From assembly GCA_050084515.1 (NCBI GenBank), contig CM114271.1:67332001-67396000 (forward strand): DNA of 64,000 nucleotides, given 5' to 3'. This document shows, one piece after another, positions 1-12,002 of the stretch. Position 1 is the stretch's first letter. Every line of letters starts with the position of its first letter. The notes under the pieces were generated by a model. The model did no database searches. It worked only from the letters and a program-made list of their open reading frames with translations, and had not been told where the DNA came from. The stretch is from Blasia pusilla. Its lineage: Eukaryota > Marchantiophyta > Marchantiopsida > Blasiales. The position numbers were made by a program, and so were the translations under genes.

Positions 1-191
1 ATGCTTATCGGAAAAAGTTACTGATCAGTTCCAGCTTGTTCCTGCTTGCACTAGAAGCAGTTTAGCATCGACTTCTTAGTTCTAAGGATCTCAGCGGAGG
101 CTTTCAGTTAGAGGAATCGGAGAGAACTTTCGTGAAACAGCCAATTGTGTTCATGTGTTTAATTTAATGCTGGATTCAATTTTGATCATAG

Positions 192-1045
192 GTGACAAAA
201 CCGTGGTGATCGGGCTGGACGATGGTGGTCACAATCGAGTGTTCGTGTACGTGGGGGACAAGCAGAGGAATGGCAGTCCGATTGAGAAGGCGGGTTTCAC
301 AAACGGAAAATTGTACGTCATTGCTGTGGAGGGTATGAGTGATGAGATCGCAGACGGCCGTGATCTGAAGGCCCATGACACCAGAAAGTTCAAAGTCCAT
401 TTGCTGTTCGGAAACGGTGACGCATCAGGCCCATCCGGAACAGGTGCCGAGATTCGAAGAGTCTATCTCCCATTCAACAACACCAATGGCACAATCTCCC
501 CTGCTTTCCCAAACACAAAATTCGATCGTCCCGAGGATGGGGCATGGGACCCATCCAACCTCACCGATTTCTACTTCGCAACCACGGCCAGCTTCAACGG
601 CACCGGCCGCCACTCACGTCTCTGGCGCCTCAGATTCGACGACCCAACTCTTCAAACGTCTCTAGAAGGTGTGATCGAAGTTATGATTAATGGACCAGAC
701 GGTCCTAGCACTGCAGGACCCAAGATGATGGATAACCTGGCTATCACCAGGAGAGGGGAGATCATTTTGAAGGAGGATCCCGGAAGGAACGATATCTTGG
801 CTCGAGTGTGGAGATACAACAAGAACACCGATAAGCTCGACATCATCGCTCAGCACAATCCAGCCTTCTTCAGTCCTCCCGTTCCAGTCAAGACGGTGGA
901 TGAGGAATCGTCAGGAGTCATAGAACTGGATTCCATCCTTGGCAAGGGTTGGTACGTGGGTGACGTGCAAGCTCACAGGCGTCTTCCTAACCCTTTGGTT
1001 GAAGATGGCCAGCTTGTGGCTATGTACGTCCCTCCTTCTCCCTGA
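192..1045 (+). CDS. PhoX/DUF839-like protein, last exon (5' part outside window)
   Basis: The open frame runs to a TGA at 1043-1045. It is best read as the terminal exon of a gene starting left of the window, because an acceptor (gatcatag) ends at 191 and the sequence upstream of it looks intronic; there is no convincing ATG at the frame's start. The roughly 285 residues resemble the C-terminal half of bacterial PhoX/DUF839 beta-propeller proteins: GLDDG and VYVGDKQ near the start, RPEDGAWDP mid-way, then SRLWRLRFDD, MMDN, KEDPGRN, DEESSG and GWYVGDVQAH. In PhoX-type enzymes such acidic and backbone positions hold calcium/iron at a phosphatase site. Whether this member is a phosphatase cannot be judged from half a protein. 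The family is chiefly bacterial, so an intron-bearing copy suggests an old transfer into the host lineage. Coding quality is good, with no internal stops. Family placement is fairly sure; function is not. Confidence 0.75.
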
Positions 1046-3650
1046 CTCAAAAGTCACCGCAATTTGAAATCCAGACTCCAAACATGCATTTGCGCTTTTC
1101 ATATCCCGGGATTCACGGCCTTGTGATGCGTAGTTCTAGCGTTTTCAAGCTTGTAGACCGATTGATGCTCAACACTGGTAACTTCCATAGTGTTCCATTT
1201 CAGCATATACGTCTGTAGAATGTGCCAAAAACGGACCAATCTGAAGCTCGAGCACGCAATCCAGTTCTGCTGCACTCCATTTAAAGCCTTTTGGCATCCG
1301 AATTCGGCGAGGGTTGTGATGTTCGAATTTTTAGAAGAAAAGTTAAATGTGCAATAAGAAAAGCTACATCGCTTGCCCATATGTACAGCTTGAGCATTTA
1401 ATCGAATTCCTCCCGTCCATTTGTCGTCACGACGAATTTTATAAAAACAAAATCTACCTGAAATGGAATAGGGAACTGTCTAAACCACTTGGACTCTAAA
1501 GAGCATATTATGAAAAACTCAGGGACTGGTCAATTCTGCACTTCAAGTTGATGATTTCTCTGCTGAACTATGATTTGGAACCTGGAAAATCTCTACTTTA
1601 GATACGACAAGCTTGAGCAATGCCATTCTTCTCTACGAGCTCTCTACAGAAAAGCCTCTAAAAGCACAAAACTGACAATCCAAAAGTATTTCAGTGGTCT
1701 CTCTTTTTCCATGAAAAACTCAAAGAAAATGTGAAGAAAAATTCACTTATTTCTCGTTCTTCCATATAAACCCTAGCCTGTTTTGAAAAAGATATTAGTA
1801 TAATTCTTAGTTTAGAAGGAAGATATATTATCACAATTATTTCAATCCAACTCACCCTACCAATTTGGTCCAAGGTGCATTTATTTTTCATATGTGAATT
1901 TTACTTAATTCAATGAATGAATTTTAAAATTTACACAAACCAAAATATATAATTTTTCTTATCAATGGTTGAAATTTTGTCAAGAAAATATAATTAATTT
2001 TTTCTTTTTTACGCTGGTTTTGGAGCTGCCTGTATTTTAAAAAATCCATTTACTTGTTTTCATGTTGACATTATGAGTCTTGCATTGGGGCCATCCCTTA
2101 CTTTCTAAACTAAATTAATTTAGACAAAACAAAATCCATCCCATAGGAAAATAATTTTTATGATTTTATTTAAATGGATATTAAGTATGAGGGTAGAGGT
2201 TTGCCACATTCCAATTTTTGGGTTTATATCAAATAAAATCCCCAAAATTCAGGGAAAAGATGAGGATTTTTGGCACCCGGTTGGGTCGCACGATCACAAA
2301 GTCTATGTTTGCAAACTTATGTCCATCATCAGGTCATACATGTCGCTATGAGCATAATTTTCTACATCCCGGATTTGATCCCACAATTAGTCCCCCATCC
2401 TTGTGGGGACAAGATGTGGGCAGCCTTCACCTTGTATGTCTGCCTGGATTTTTCCAATACCCGCCTGGCCAGCACGGAAATGGGTGCGGGCTCATATTAA
2501 GGGAGGCGGGGCAGATATCTGCCTGCACATAGCCCGCAGCATGCCACCAACCCACGTAGGGCAAGCTGCGAGCCCGCAAAGAGTGACAGCGGCCGAGCCT
2601 ACCCTTTGCTGCTATCGCCCATCTTACGTGGGCCTATCCCAAGACAATGCAGGCTTAGTTTGGGCTGGTGCCAGCTACAAAATAGGCACGTGCTTAGATT
2701 GGGTCTAGGCTGCCAGCATGGGTGTACGTTGTGGGGGGTCAGGCTCGGGTGCGGGGCGCGGGTGTCCACGCCCGCATGGAATTTGTCCATGTGCAACCTT
2801 GACCTTGTTCCTACAGACCCTATGCGGGAGGACACCTTTTTTTCAATAATAAATTTTGGGTTCACGCAGGCTAGGTGCGGACTCCGTGAGCCCAAAATTT
2901 ATTCTTCAAAAGGGATGCATGCTAGATGCTAAGGTTGCATAGAAAGAGACTTTTCCATCCCTTGACATACATGCCAAACTAGTCCCCCTCCAATTGCAAG
3001 TCCCCCCAAATCGCCCACATAGGCTCGAAATATGGGAACTAGTTCGGACTTAAATTACGGTGCGGAGGAGGGATTGAATGGGTGTACAATTTACGATTAT
3101 GAATTCTATAGAGAAGGAAATTGTAGTCATGAAGATGTAGGAAATTTGTTAGACAGAGTGTAACGTGCGAGGACGGATTAAGTTTTGATAGTATGGAGAT
3201 CCATCTCGTTATTATAGAAATATTTATTGATTCTTTCTCATTGATCAGAATTCATAATTGTGAGTAATACTTATCTATTTCACTTGAGAAAATGTTTAAT
3301 TGGGAAATTGGGCACTCTACTTAGAGGAATTGGAGAAGGTGAGATTAAAAAGCTGAAGTGCCATCATAAGAAGAGTTTGTCTTTCTGATTATTTTCTTGA
3401 GAAATCTTCATTTCATGCCAAAAAAATGGTCCCCTTGGGGAAAAAACTATCTAAAACACTACATTCGGTAGTTATTGAGGCATTATAGATATAGAGGATT
3501 TATCATCCAATCAATTAGTAGAACTATCTGATTGGAGGATTGTATTGACTTACCGTAGACATCACGATATGTCACATGATATCTCGGTTAGGGCTTATTC
3601 TTCAGATGTAAGTACGAGAGAAATTGGCAAGTTGTAGCGCTGATATTATG
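1046..3650. other. Intergenic, AT-rich, with one GC-rich insertion
   Basis: I see no gene here. The stretch is AT-rich apart from about 2,400-2,800, which is described separately. Short ORFs have no recognisable domains. Confidence 0.6.
2400..2801. mobile_element. GC-rich insertion with a hAT-like right end
   Basis: This block is abruptly GC-rich within AT-rich DNA and repeats words such as CCCGCA and GCGGGC. Its right end reads TGCAACCTTG (2792-2801), nearly the same as the right end of the intact MITE at 8,478-8,789. The left end is not clear; an imperfect match to the 8 bases after the right end (accttgtt) occurs near 2,429. It probably belongs to the same non-autonomous family as the inserts near 37.7, 39.0 and 48.3 kb. 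Confidence 0.4.
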
Positions 3651-3659
3651 TGGTTTGAC

Positions 3660-3905
3660 AAATGAAAAATTGAGAATTTTAATTATCTCTCATATGTGTA
3701 AAATTGTAAATATGTTATACACCAAAAATATTGAGAAGTTTAATTATCTCTCATATGTATAAAGTTGTAAATTTTTCTGACACCAAAAATTTTGAGAAGT
3801 TAAATTTCCTCGCCTATGTGTAAAATTAGAAAGATATTTGATACCAAAATTTTTGAGAAGTTGAATTACATCTCGTATATGTAAATAGATTTTTATGTTA
3901 TTTGC
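3660..3905. repeat. 61-bp tandem repeat, about 4 units
   Basis: The word GAGAA(T/G)TT starts at 3672, 3733, 3794 and 3855, exactly 61 bp apart. Each unit continues with a CTC-x-TATGT-rich stretch and ends with ACCAAAA. Units differ by scattered substitutions, but the spacing is kept. Confidence 0.85.
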
Positions 3906-6160
3906 ATTGAATATTGAACAAAGGAAATTTAAGGAGAAGAAGACTAGTTTCAAATTCTTTCTAATGAGAGGATGAGAGTGTTTGTATTTTTCTTAATTTC
4001 TTTTGACCTTGATTGTGATGGATATTTGAAAAGAATTTTGGAAAAAACCGTAGGATAAATTTGAAAAGTTCTCTTTTCTTACTTCAGACTTGTGGGCTCC
4101 GCAACAAACAATAACTTATTTTTTCAGAAATAAATAAAGGAAAATATAATAATAATAATAAATATCCATATTTAAAGATTACAAAAGGAAAATATAACGA
4201 ATTTCTTACTCAATTAGTACGGAAGAAGTAATATTTTGTTTTTGAAAGCGAAGGCAAAGACTCATTATCATTAATATTCAAGAAGAAATTTCTATTTCTT
4301 ATTTTTTAAGAAAATAATAACAAGTGCATCGAGTGAGCATTCGTACTAGTAACAATTATAAAAAACCTACAATAAAGCAAGAATAAAAATGCAAATAAAT
4401 AGTTATAAAGCAAAAGGTCAAGCAACAAAATTTGTAGAGAGACGAGAAAAAGAAATGAACTCCGCAGAAATTTAACAACTATCCAAAGAAATGGAAAAGT
4501 GAGAAGTGATTGGAGAAATGGGTATTTATCCTTAGGTTCTAAGAAACTCTACATTCAAGTGGCTTATATTAATTGATATATTAATTTATTATTATTCATC
4601 TTTAAAAAACTTTCTTGGAAAATATTTTGGGAATCGCCTAAATAGAATATCTGAATTTTTTTGACAATATTCTTCTTTTTTTATTTTGATATAATTTCTT
4701 TTGATAATTTCAATACTATCCAAAAACAATTACTACACACCCACAAAAAATTAAAAATAATAGTGCAAAAATTTACTACAAAAGCTAACATCAACAAAAA
4801 TATTTGAAGAAATAAAAAATTGGATTTGCGTAGGAACTGAAATGGAAAAGTGACTGGAAAAGTGTGTATATCTATTTAATGTCTTATCATTAAATCATAC
4901 AAAGTTTTACATTTAAATATGCTTAAATTTTTATGTTCATTATTTTATATCTTTGAAAAAACTTTTATGGATTAATATTTAGGGGATTGCTAAAATTTTT
5001 GGTAGAAATTCCTAATGTTCTTTTTTTTCTCTCAACATAATATATATATATATAGCAAAGTAATAAAAAATGAAATAATACAAAAATAATGATTATTTGA
5101 ACTGAAAGGGAAAGTGATAAGTGATTTGAACAATTGGTGTTTATTTTAAATTTGTTTTCTTGCTTCAATGGGAGTTTTAGATATTTTCTTCAATCTTGTC
5201 CAACTCTCTTGGGTGGAGGCCACAGCCAACCTAAATGGTCTCTTAAATGTTAAATTTTTGTTAAATGTTTAGTATCTTCACAATGTTTCTAAAGACATTT
5301 TACTAGGAAGAATGTAGTAGGCATCGTATTGGTAACAAAAGAAAATTAGTAACGATATACTTTTTTGTTGAATAGTAATGATATTGAATATCTACCTTCC
5401 CTTTCAAAAACTTTCATAATTTTTTCCATACTAAATGAGAAAAGATACCTAATGGTTTCCTTTCCAATCTCCATCTCTCAATAAAGAAAAGAAAATCACA
5501 AATATTTAGATCACACTTAATCAAAAATATTTTTAAGTTTTTCCTTCCAACCATGCATGAAAATTCTAAGAAAATCTAGGAAGGAAATCACTTTCTCATT
5601 TTGATAAATAATTCTTATCCCACCCTTCTCTTATTATGCTTTTTCATTCTTCTCCCAAAGTAGTACTTCACTTTCCCTCCAAACTAAACTTGAAAATCAA
5701 TTCACAAAGAAAATTTCTAGTTGAGCACAGAAAAAATATTTCCAAAATCAGAAAAGATAATGAATATCAAGGAGATTTAGATTTTTTTCGTGAATATTTT
5801 TAAAATTAATAAATTTAGTATAATCTCTCATTCCTCCTTATCAAAAGGGATTTTTTAAGTTTATTTTTTCAAAATCTAAAATTAAGTTTTAAGTTCTAAT
5901 TTTACAATAGTAATGAGTATGAGGGAGGCTTAGGAATATTTCATGATCATTTTCTTTTTCTTTATAAAAAAATATTTCATCAATTAAAACTATGATAATG
6001 ATGAACTCTCCTTGAAAAATTTACATTAAAATTTTTTCTTAAAATTTAATTATTAAAATTCATTTTTTAATTTGAAAATAGGAGGGAGACAATCCTATAG
6101 TTTTTAGGTAGTTTTGATTAAAATTTTCTTTTCGGCCTTCTATTCTTTAGTGTGAAAATA
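3906..6160. other. AT-rich intergenic DNA, no gene seen
   Basis: There are low-complexity A/T runs, an (AAT)n tract near 4,150 and a (TA)n tract near 5,040. I found no coding region, RNA gene or clear mobile element. Confidence 0.6.
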
Positions 6161-7420
6161 ATAGGTGCCTAAAAATGAAATTTCAATTTGGGTGGAAACT
6201 CCATTTTTCAGGAAATTTTACGAGGTGATTACATCACATTTATTAAATAAGAAAAAATATTTCAAATCAAGATCATATACCATGAACAAAACCCTCACAA
6301 CATCTCGTTAAAAAATGAAAAGGTCTCGAATGACCTTTCATTTTTTGGCTTTAGGTGGAGCTTTTATTTGCCATGAAATTTTACAAGAAAAAACACTTAT
6401 CAACAACTTGACAGCGTTGCAAGTACAGATCATGTACACACAAAAATATATTAAATAGACAAGTCATTTTTCCTTGGTACTTATCACAAGGGTCAAGAAT
6501 GATTTTTTCGATTTTTGGCTTTGGATGGAACTTTCATTTGCCATGAAATGTTGCAAGACTTTTGGAAACATACTTATCAACAACAAGACAAAGTTTCAAG
6601 TCAAGACAATGTATCCAAAGGAAAGGGAAATATACAAGTCATTTTTCATTAATACATCTTATCACAAGGGTATGGAATGACCTTTTTATTTATGGGTTTT
6701 GTATGGAACTTCCATTTGCCATGAAAGTTTTTCAAGGTGTTTTCAAGCACATCTCTTTAGAAGTAAACAAAGTTTCAAATCAAGACCCTATACCTAGATA
6801 ACAAGGACACAAGTCATTTTTCCTTAGTAAATCTTATCAAGTAGGTTTGGAATGACCTTTTTATTTTTGGGCTTTGGGTGGAATTCCAATTTGCTATGAA
6901 ATTTTTCTAGATGTTTGGAAACCCTATTATAAAAAAAGATACAAAAATTTCAAGTAGAGATCATATATTTGAAAAAGGATGAAAAATATATAATAGTTTT
7001 TCCTTCATAAATCTTATCTTATAAGTCTAGGATAAAGTTTTCATTTTGGAGCTTCGGGTGGAACTTCCATTTACTAAGACTCTTAGCAAGTACATAAAGT
7101 CACAGGTCAATACCATAAACTCGTAAAACATGGAAATTATACAAATCTTTTTTCCTTAGTACATCTTATTGCATAGGTTTGGAAATATTTTTTCATTTTA
7201 GGGCTTTGGGTGGGACTTCCATTTGCTATGAAATTTTGCGGGGAGTTTGAAAATAATCTTATCAACTCGTAAATAAAGTTTCAAGTTAAGATCGTAGACT
7301 AAGAAAAAATGTAAAATGCATAAGTTCTTTTTCCTTAACACATCTTATCGTGTAGGTTTGATTTAAAACTGACCTATTCATTTTTGGATTTTGGATGGAT
7401 TTTCCATTTGGAACGGACGA
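6160..7420. repeat. Degenerate tandem satellite of about 175 bp
   Basis: A unit containing GAATGACCTTTT, then GGGCTTTGGGTGGAACTTCC, then ATTTGCCATGAAA recurs with that last word near 6366, 6536, 6714, 6889, 7069, 7221 and 7406. Spacings are 152-185 bp, mostly 170-180. Units have diverged considerably, so the array is old. Two further related units lie at about 7,880-8,110, beyond an unrelated 450-bp insertion. The period is close to nucleosome length, as in many plant satellites. Confidence 0.75.
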
Positions 7421-8469
7421 CCTATCATGGCAAAATAGCATGGAAGACGAACAATAAACTCATTTAGAAGTTGAAGCCACATAGCCTAGATGTAATAGGC
7501 CTATGTCTCATTCCTATCCTAATCCATTTCCCATCATCAATCTTTCATGGTGATTAAGGTTAAGAACCCAATGCAAGAGTACTCATTATTTTTTATGCTT
7601 TATAGAGCTTCAATGTCAAGAACGCATTCCTTAAAAGTCTCTCACTGGTCAATAGATAGAGTGATGCATGTTTGTTAAGCATAGAGGAATTTCACTTTAG
7701 AATCCCAACAACAAGAGCAAAACATACTTCAATTAAGCATTAGAAGACACTAGTTTTAGAGATTGGACTTTTTGACATCCTATTCCATGACACTTCCAGC
7801 ATGATCTCAACCTACATCCTATTTTGAATTGGTAGTATTTTCAAGATCGTATGCCTAGAAAAAATGAAATATATATAAGTCATTTTTCCTTCTTTCCTCT
7901 TATTGCTAAGGTCTAAAATGACCTTCTCATTTTTGGGCTTTGAGTGGAACTTCTATTAACTTAAAAAATTCAATATCTTTTACTAGGAAAAGATGAAAAA
8001 TACAATAGTTCTTTTTCTTGATAAATCTTATTGTTCTTGTCTAGAAAGACCTTTTCATTTTTTCGCATTGCGTTGGAGTTCTATTTGCCATGCAATTTTT
8101 TCTACCATGTTAGAAACGCTATCGTTAATCATGTCAGCATAATGAGTTTGGATATCTCCAGTTGTTGTCATTAGCAACCTTTGGCGCTTTTATAAATAAG
8201 TTCTAATGGACCAAAGTTTAAGTCAAAATCAGATGCATGAATATGAAAATGCACATGAGCACAAAGATGCATATTACGGGAAGATGATAATATAGTATAT
8301 CTTTTCTACCATCTTGAAATAGAAAAAGAAAATGATAATAAAAACACATAAAATCTAAGGGCCTTCAAGACTACAAATATTTTTTCTTTCCCTTTAGAAT
8401 TAGCATTTAATCTAGCTTTTTTCTTTAGAGATTGATCTAGAGTTCAAAATCTTCTAGATCTAGGCTAAT
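7421..8469. other. Intergenic, with satellite remnants
   Basis: Single-copy-looking AT-rich DNA interrupts the 175-bp satellite. Two decayed satellite units return at about 7,880-8,110. No gene is seen. Confidence 0.5.
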
Positions 8470-8477
8470 ATCCTCAT

Positions 8478-8789
8478 CAAGGTTGCATATGGACAAAGTC
8501 CGTGTCTGTGGACTTTTTTCCGTCCTATGGAAGGACTTGTCCGTATGGGCCCCACCTTTCTCTTCTTTCTCATTCCCCTTACTTACCTTCGTATTCCATA
8601 CTCACCTATTTCTTCCTCCCTCCACCTCCACTCCCTCTTCACTTATTGCTCCTCTTATCCTTGCCTTGCCTTCCATCATGGACTAAAAGTGTGGGTCCCA
8701 CCTCTTGGAACCCATGTCCGTGGACATGTCCAGACTTGTCCGTCCATGTCTGTCTTGAGGAAGAACTTGTCTTTTTTTGTGCAACCATG
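8478..8789. mobile_element. hAT-type MITE (312 bp) with 8-bp target duplication
   Basis: The ends are CAAGGTTGCA (8478-8487) and TGCAACCATG (8780-8789), a 10-bp terminal inverted repeat with one mismatch. The element is flanked by a perfect 8-bp duplication, ATCCTCAT, at 8470-8477 and 8790-8797. An 8-bp duplication is the mark of the hAT superfamily. The interior is pyrimidine-rich, repeats GTCCGTG/TTGTCCGT words and has no coding capacity, so it depends on a transposase encoded elsewhere. Confidence 0.88.
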
Positions 8790-8797
8790 ATCCTCAT

Positions 8798-9867
8798 TAA
8801 ATGGAATGATAGGTTCAAAAGAAGTCATGCTCCCTCTAACAACTACTCTACGAGATGGTTGTGAGAAAAAAAAATCTGAAAAAATCAGTGAAATTAGTCA
8901 CAAATCTTGAAGAAACAAAGTGGTCAAGTCCGTTCGTATGCTCATAAAAGAGTTTCGATAAAACTTGAACATGGAGATAACTTGATATACAAGAAAACGT
9001 TACCGTCGCAAGCCTACGGCTCCCGCGTATTTGACTACTTGAGAAATGAGTAGTCTATCTTAAACACCAATTTCAACATTCTTGGTGAATTAAAAAATTC
9101 TGGGTTTTTGACTTTCTTGAAGTCATGCTTACAAGTAAAATAAGGACTTCAGTCCATTTAAATATGACCTTATATTCAAGTTCTTTTGCAACCAATCAAG
9201 TTTCTTTTAGTCGCCGATAACCTATATAGTATGATCTTGAAGTTAAAATGTTAAGAATGATGTTGACAGTGTTTATTTTGTTCGTTTCTTTGGACATCTC
9301 GGGAGAGCGAAGGCTAGCGTGTGACGTGGTTAAAGTCGTCGTACACCCGTCAGAGCAAATATTTGCAACATAAACTAATTTATTTCGCAACTTCACATTA
9401 AAGGAGATAGCGGACGATTGAATGCGGACTTTGCCAAGGTTCATGTGTTTGTCAGCCAAATCGGAGCTTAAGACCCAATTCCAAAGCATTCTCAAGTAAA
9501 GAAACAAAGAATCTTGGCCTCATGGACCCTCCGCCCCAACCCTACTTCTCCCCAGCTGGCAAGAATCTGTAAAGTCTTGCTGTTGGTAGATCTACTACTT
9601 CCCGCTAAAGGAGCTGTTTGGGCTTTGGAATACATCCTACTGACATTTCTACGGCATTTGGAACTATCATTCCACTAGAAGGTTATTGAATGGCGTTTGG
9701 AACTCTAGTTCCAAATGAACTCGGAAGTATTTGGTTTCTACCGGTCAAGATAGCCATGAAGTTGACAGCGCAATGTGCTAGTTCGGCCCCCGAGAAGCTC
9801 CCACTGAGTGCCAAGAAAAAGCAATTTGAACTCTAGTTCCAAATGAGCTTGGAACTACATTTTTTGC
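8798..9867. other. Intergenic, no gene seen
   Basis: A minus-strand frame of 103 codons at 9,196-9,507 has no recognisable domain. From about 9,600 onward, words like TTGGAACT and AGTTCCAA appear as degenerate prologue to the 207-bp repeat that follows. Confidence 0.5.
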
Positions 9868-10572
9868 CGATCCCTTGGGATCTTGGGAGCATGCCGTTCA
9901 GAATTACAATTCCAACCGAGGATGGGGATTTCCCTTTACCGGGCATCTTTTGCGGCCAGAATTGGATCTTAGGATGCAATTGGACTCAAACTAAGTTTGG
10001 CTCCAAATGACCTTCAGCGGGCGGGGCAGTCTGGGACACAATCAGAACTAAGGTTCCAATTCTCTAATGTTCGCTGACCTATTGGGATGTAAGAAGCAGG
10101 CCATTCGAAACTACAGTTCCAATCGAGGATTGGGATTTTCCTTTACCAGACGCCTTCTGCGGCCGGAATTGGATCTTAGGATACAATTGGATTCCGACTA
10201 AGTTTGGCTCCAAATGACCTTCAGCGGGCGCGGCAATCTCGGACACAATTGGAACTAGCTTTCCAATTCCCTACTTGTTGCCGACCTATTGGGATGCAAG
10301 GAGCAAGCCATTCGGAACTACAGTTCCAATCAAGGATGGGGATTTCCCTTTACCGGACATCTTCTGCGGCCAAAATTGGATCTTAGGATCCAATTCGACT
10401 CCGACTTAGTTTGGCTCCAAATGACTTTCAGCGGGCACGGCAGTCTAGGACACAATCAGATTTAAGGTTCTGATTCTCCAATGTCTGCCGACCTATTGGG
10501 ATGCAAGGAGCAGGCAATTCGGAACTACACTTCCAATCGAGGATGGGGATTTCCCTTTACTGCACGCCTTCT
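9868..10572. repeat. 207-bp tandem repeat, about 3.4 units
   Basis: The word (G/A)AGGAT(T/G)GGG starts at 9918, 10125, 10332 and 10539, so the period is exactly 207 bp three times over. Units contain CTATTGGGATG(C/T)AAG, GGAACTACAGTTCCAA and TTTGGCTCCAAATGAC, several of which are short palindromes around GGAAC/GTTCC. The array is more GC-rich than its surroundings. No copies were noticed elsewhere in the window. Confidence 0.9.
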
Positions 10573-10689
10573 ACGTTTGCAAAATATCCCAGATATTTGA
10601 TAAAAGAAAAACACAATGATACTATGGATATTAGGAAGAGGAAGCACTCAGCTTGCAATACCTCCACCGACGTATAAGTTGCGGTTCCC

Positions 10690-12002
10690 ATGATTGGTCC
10701 TATGGAATCAGTCCTTTTACCGGTGCAACTTACGGAGAACGATGGATGTCTAAATATGGGAGAGGGAATTGTTCACTACGTCAATCCAAACGATAAAGTT
10801 GGTGGTCAAGGACTGGGGGATCACCATATTGGCGTATTCATTACCAACATCACGAGCCGTCTTATACGCCATAATGTTCTTGAAAGGAACTTAGTTATGG
10901 ACATACTACTTGGAGTGTTCAACCGTGTCCAAAGGGGCCGTTGAAGCAATAACAGGCAAGAGGAAGAGAGCTTACACATACACTTATCGATGTAAAAAGA
11001 AATGTCTACCAGAAGCTACCAAAACGAACAAAAAGCTAACAGAGGAAGATATATCACAAGTGGCGTTAAAAAATTGTTGCGGACAATTCTGTTGCCAATA
11101 TACGCCAAGAGATGTTGTTCGTTCGAGCAGAGAGAAGTATTGGAAGAAATCCTTTCAGGAAAGAAGGGGAATCACTCCACGCCATGGTCCATTTTTCTTA
11201 CTTCATTTACGGACGAAGGGTTGTGCAATTGGAAGGTAGAACGGTGTGCCTTCCAGGTTAGTGACAAATCCATGGTCTTGGAAAAATGAGTTTCGAGGAT
11301 GAAGTAAGAAATATCAGAGATGGCAAGACGCGGACAAGACATGGGAAACTGGGAAGAAATTGCATAACCTAGAGGACGGCGCAAGCGGTGGAAACGGTCA
11401 AGCTGATAATTGAGGAGACTGGAGATCGGATGCCCCACAAGGAAAGAACAATGTCAGATGGGAGAAGAGAGGAATTGATTTGGTTACCTCAATTTTTCTC
11501 CTAGAAGTATATACAAGAAGTAGTCAATAAGGAAGGAGGGAAATTTGGATTAGTGGGAGTCTCACAATTAACTATCAGTCAAATCAAAAAATAATATTTT
11601 TCCAATGTTGCTATTAAAAAATTAGGTGATAACTTTTCTCGTTGTGCGACATGTGCAATGCTAAAGTCTCTGGGAAATACTGCATCGACCAACGAGGAGA
11701 AGGCTGTTGTTAAGGAAGGCGTAGTCAAACATGATGACCTGCAAAGGTCTCAAAGGAGTTTATATTACACTTGGCAAGCAGAATCCGTGCGCCATCCCGA
11801 GTCTTATCTTTGCCTAATCCATGATAAAATGGATAGTTTCAAAATAGGTTTGCCAAGAGCGTGGCAACAAACCAAAGATTTGGCTCTGGCTCAACCGTTT
11901 CCAATTACTTGTACAAGTAAATATTGCGAAATAACACTCCATTATACTAGAAAATGGTTAAGGGTGAAGGTGACAATTAGCAAGTTCGTAGGGCTATCTT
12001 GA
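10690..12002 (+). pseudogene. Decayed transposase-like gene
   Basis: Three reading-frame segments look like parts of one broken gene. Residues from 10,910 carry a Cys-rich stretch (KKKCLPEAT, KNCCGQFCCQY) followed by SREKYWKKSFQERRG. The adjoining frame at 11,184 reads VVQLEGRTVCLP and ends at a plausible splice donor (CAG/gttagt). The last segment, 11,620-12,002, has a CATC zinc-like pair and then CLIHDKMDSFKIGLPR. An Asp in an I-H-D-K-M-D setting after a zinc-like domain is typical of RNase H-fold transposases in several eukaryotic element families. I cannot name the family. Frameshifts between segments make it a pseudogene. Confidence 0.45.

Noticed and set aside
2599-2932. Overlapping frames of about 100 codons on both strands
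   Set aside because: They fall in the GC-rich hAT-related insertion, where frames stay open by composition.
5039-5057. TA repeat as a possible regulatory site
   Set aside because: A simple microsatellite in gene-free DNA, with no neighbouring gene to regulate.
8483-8864. Overlapping plus-strand frames of 67-120 codons
   Set aside because: They lie within the non-autonomous MITE, whose pyrimidine-rich strand gives Ser/Pro/Leu-rich nonsense peptides.
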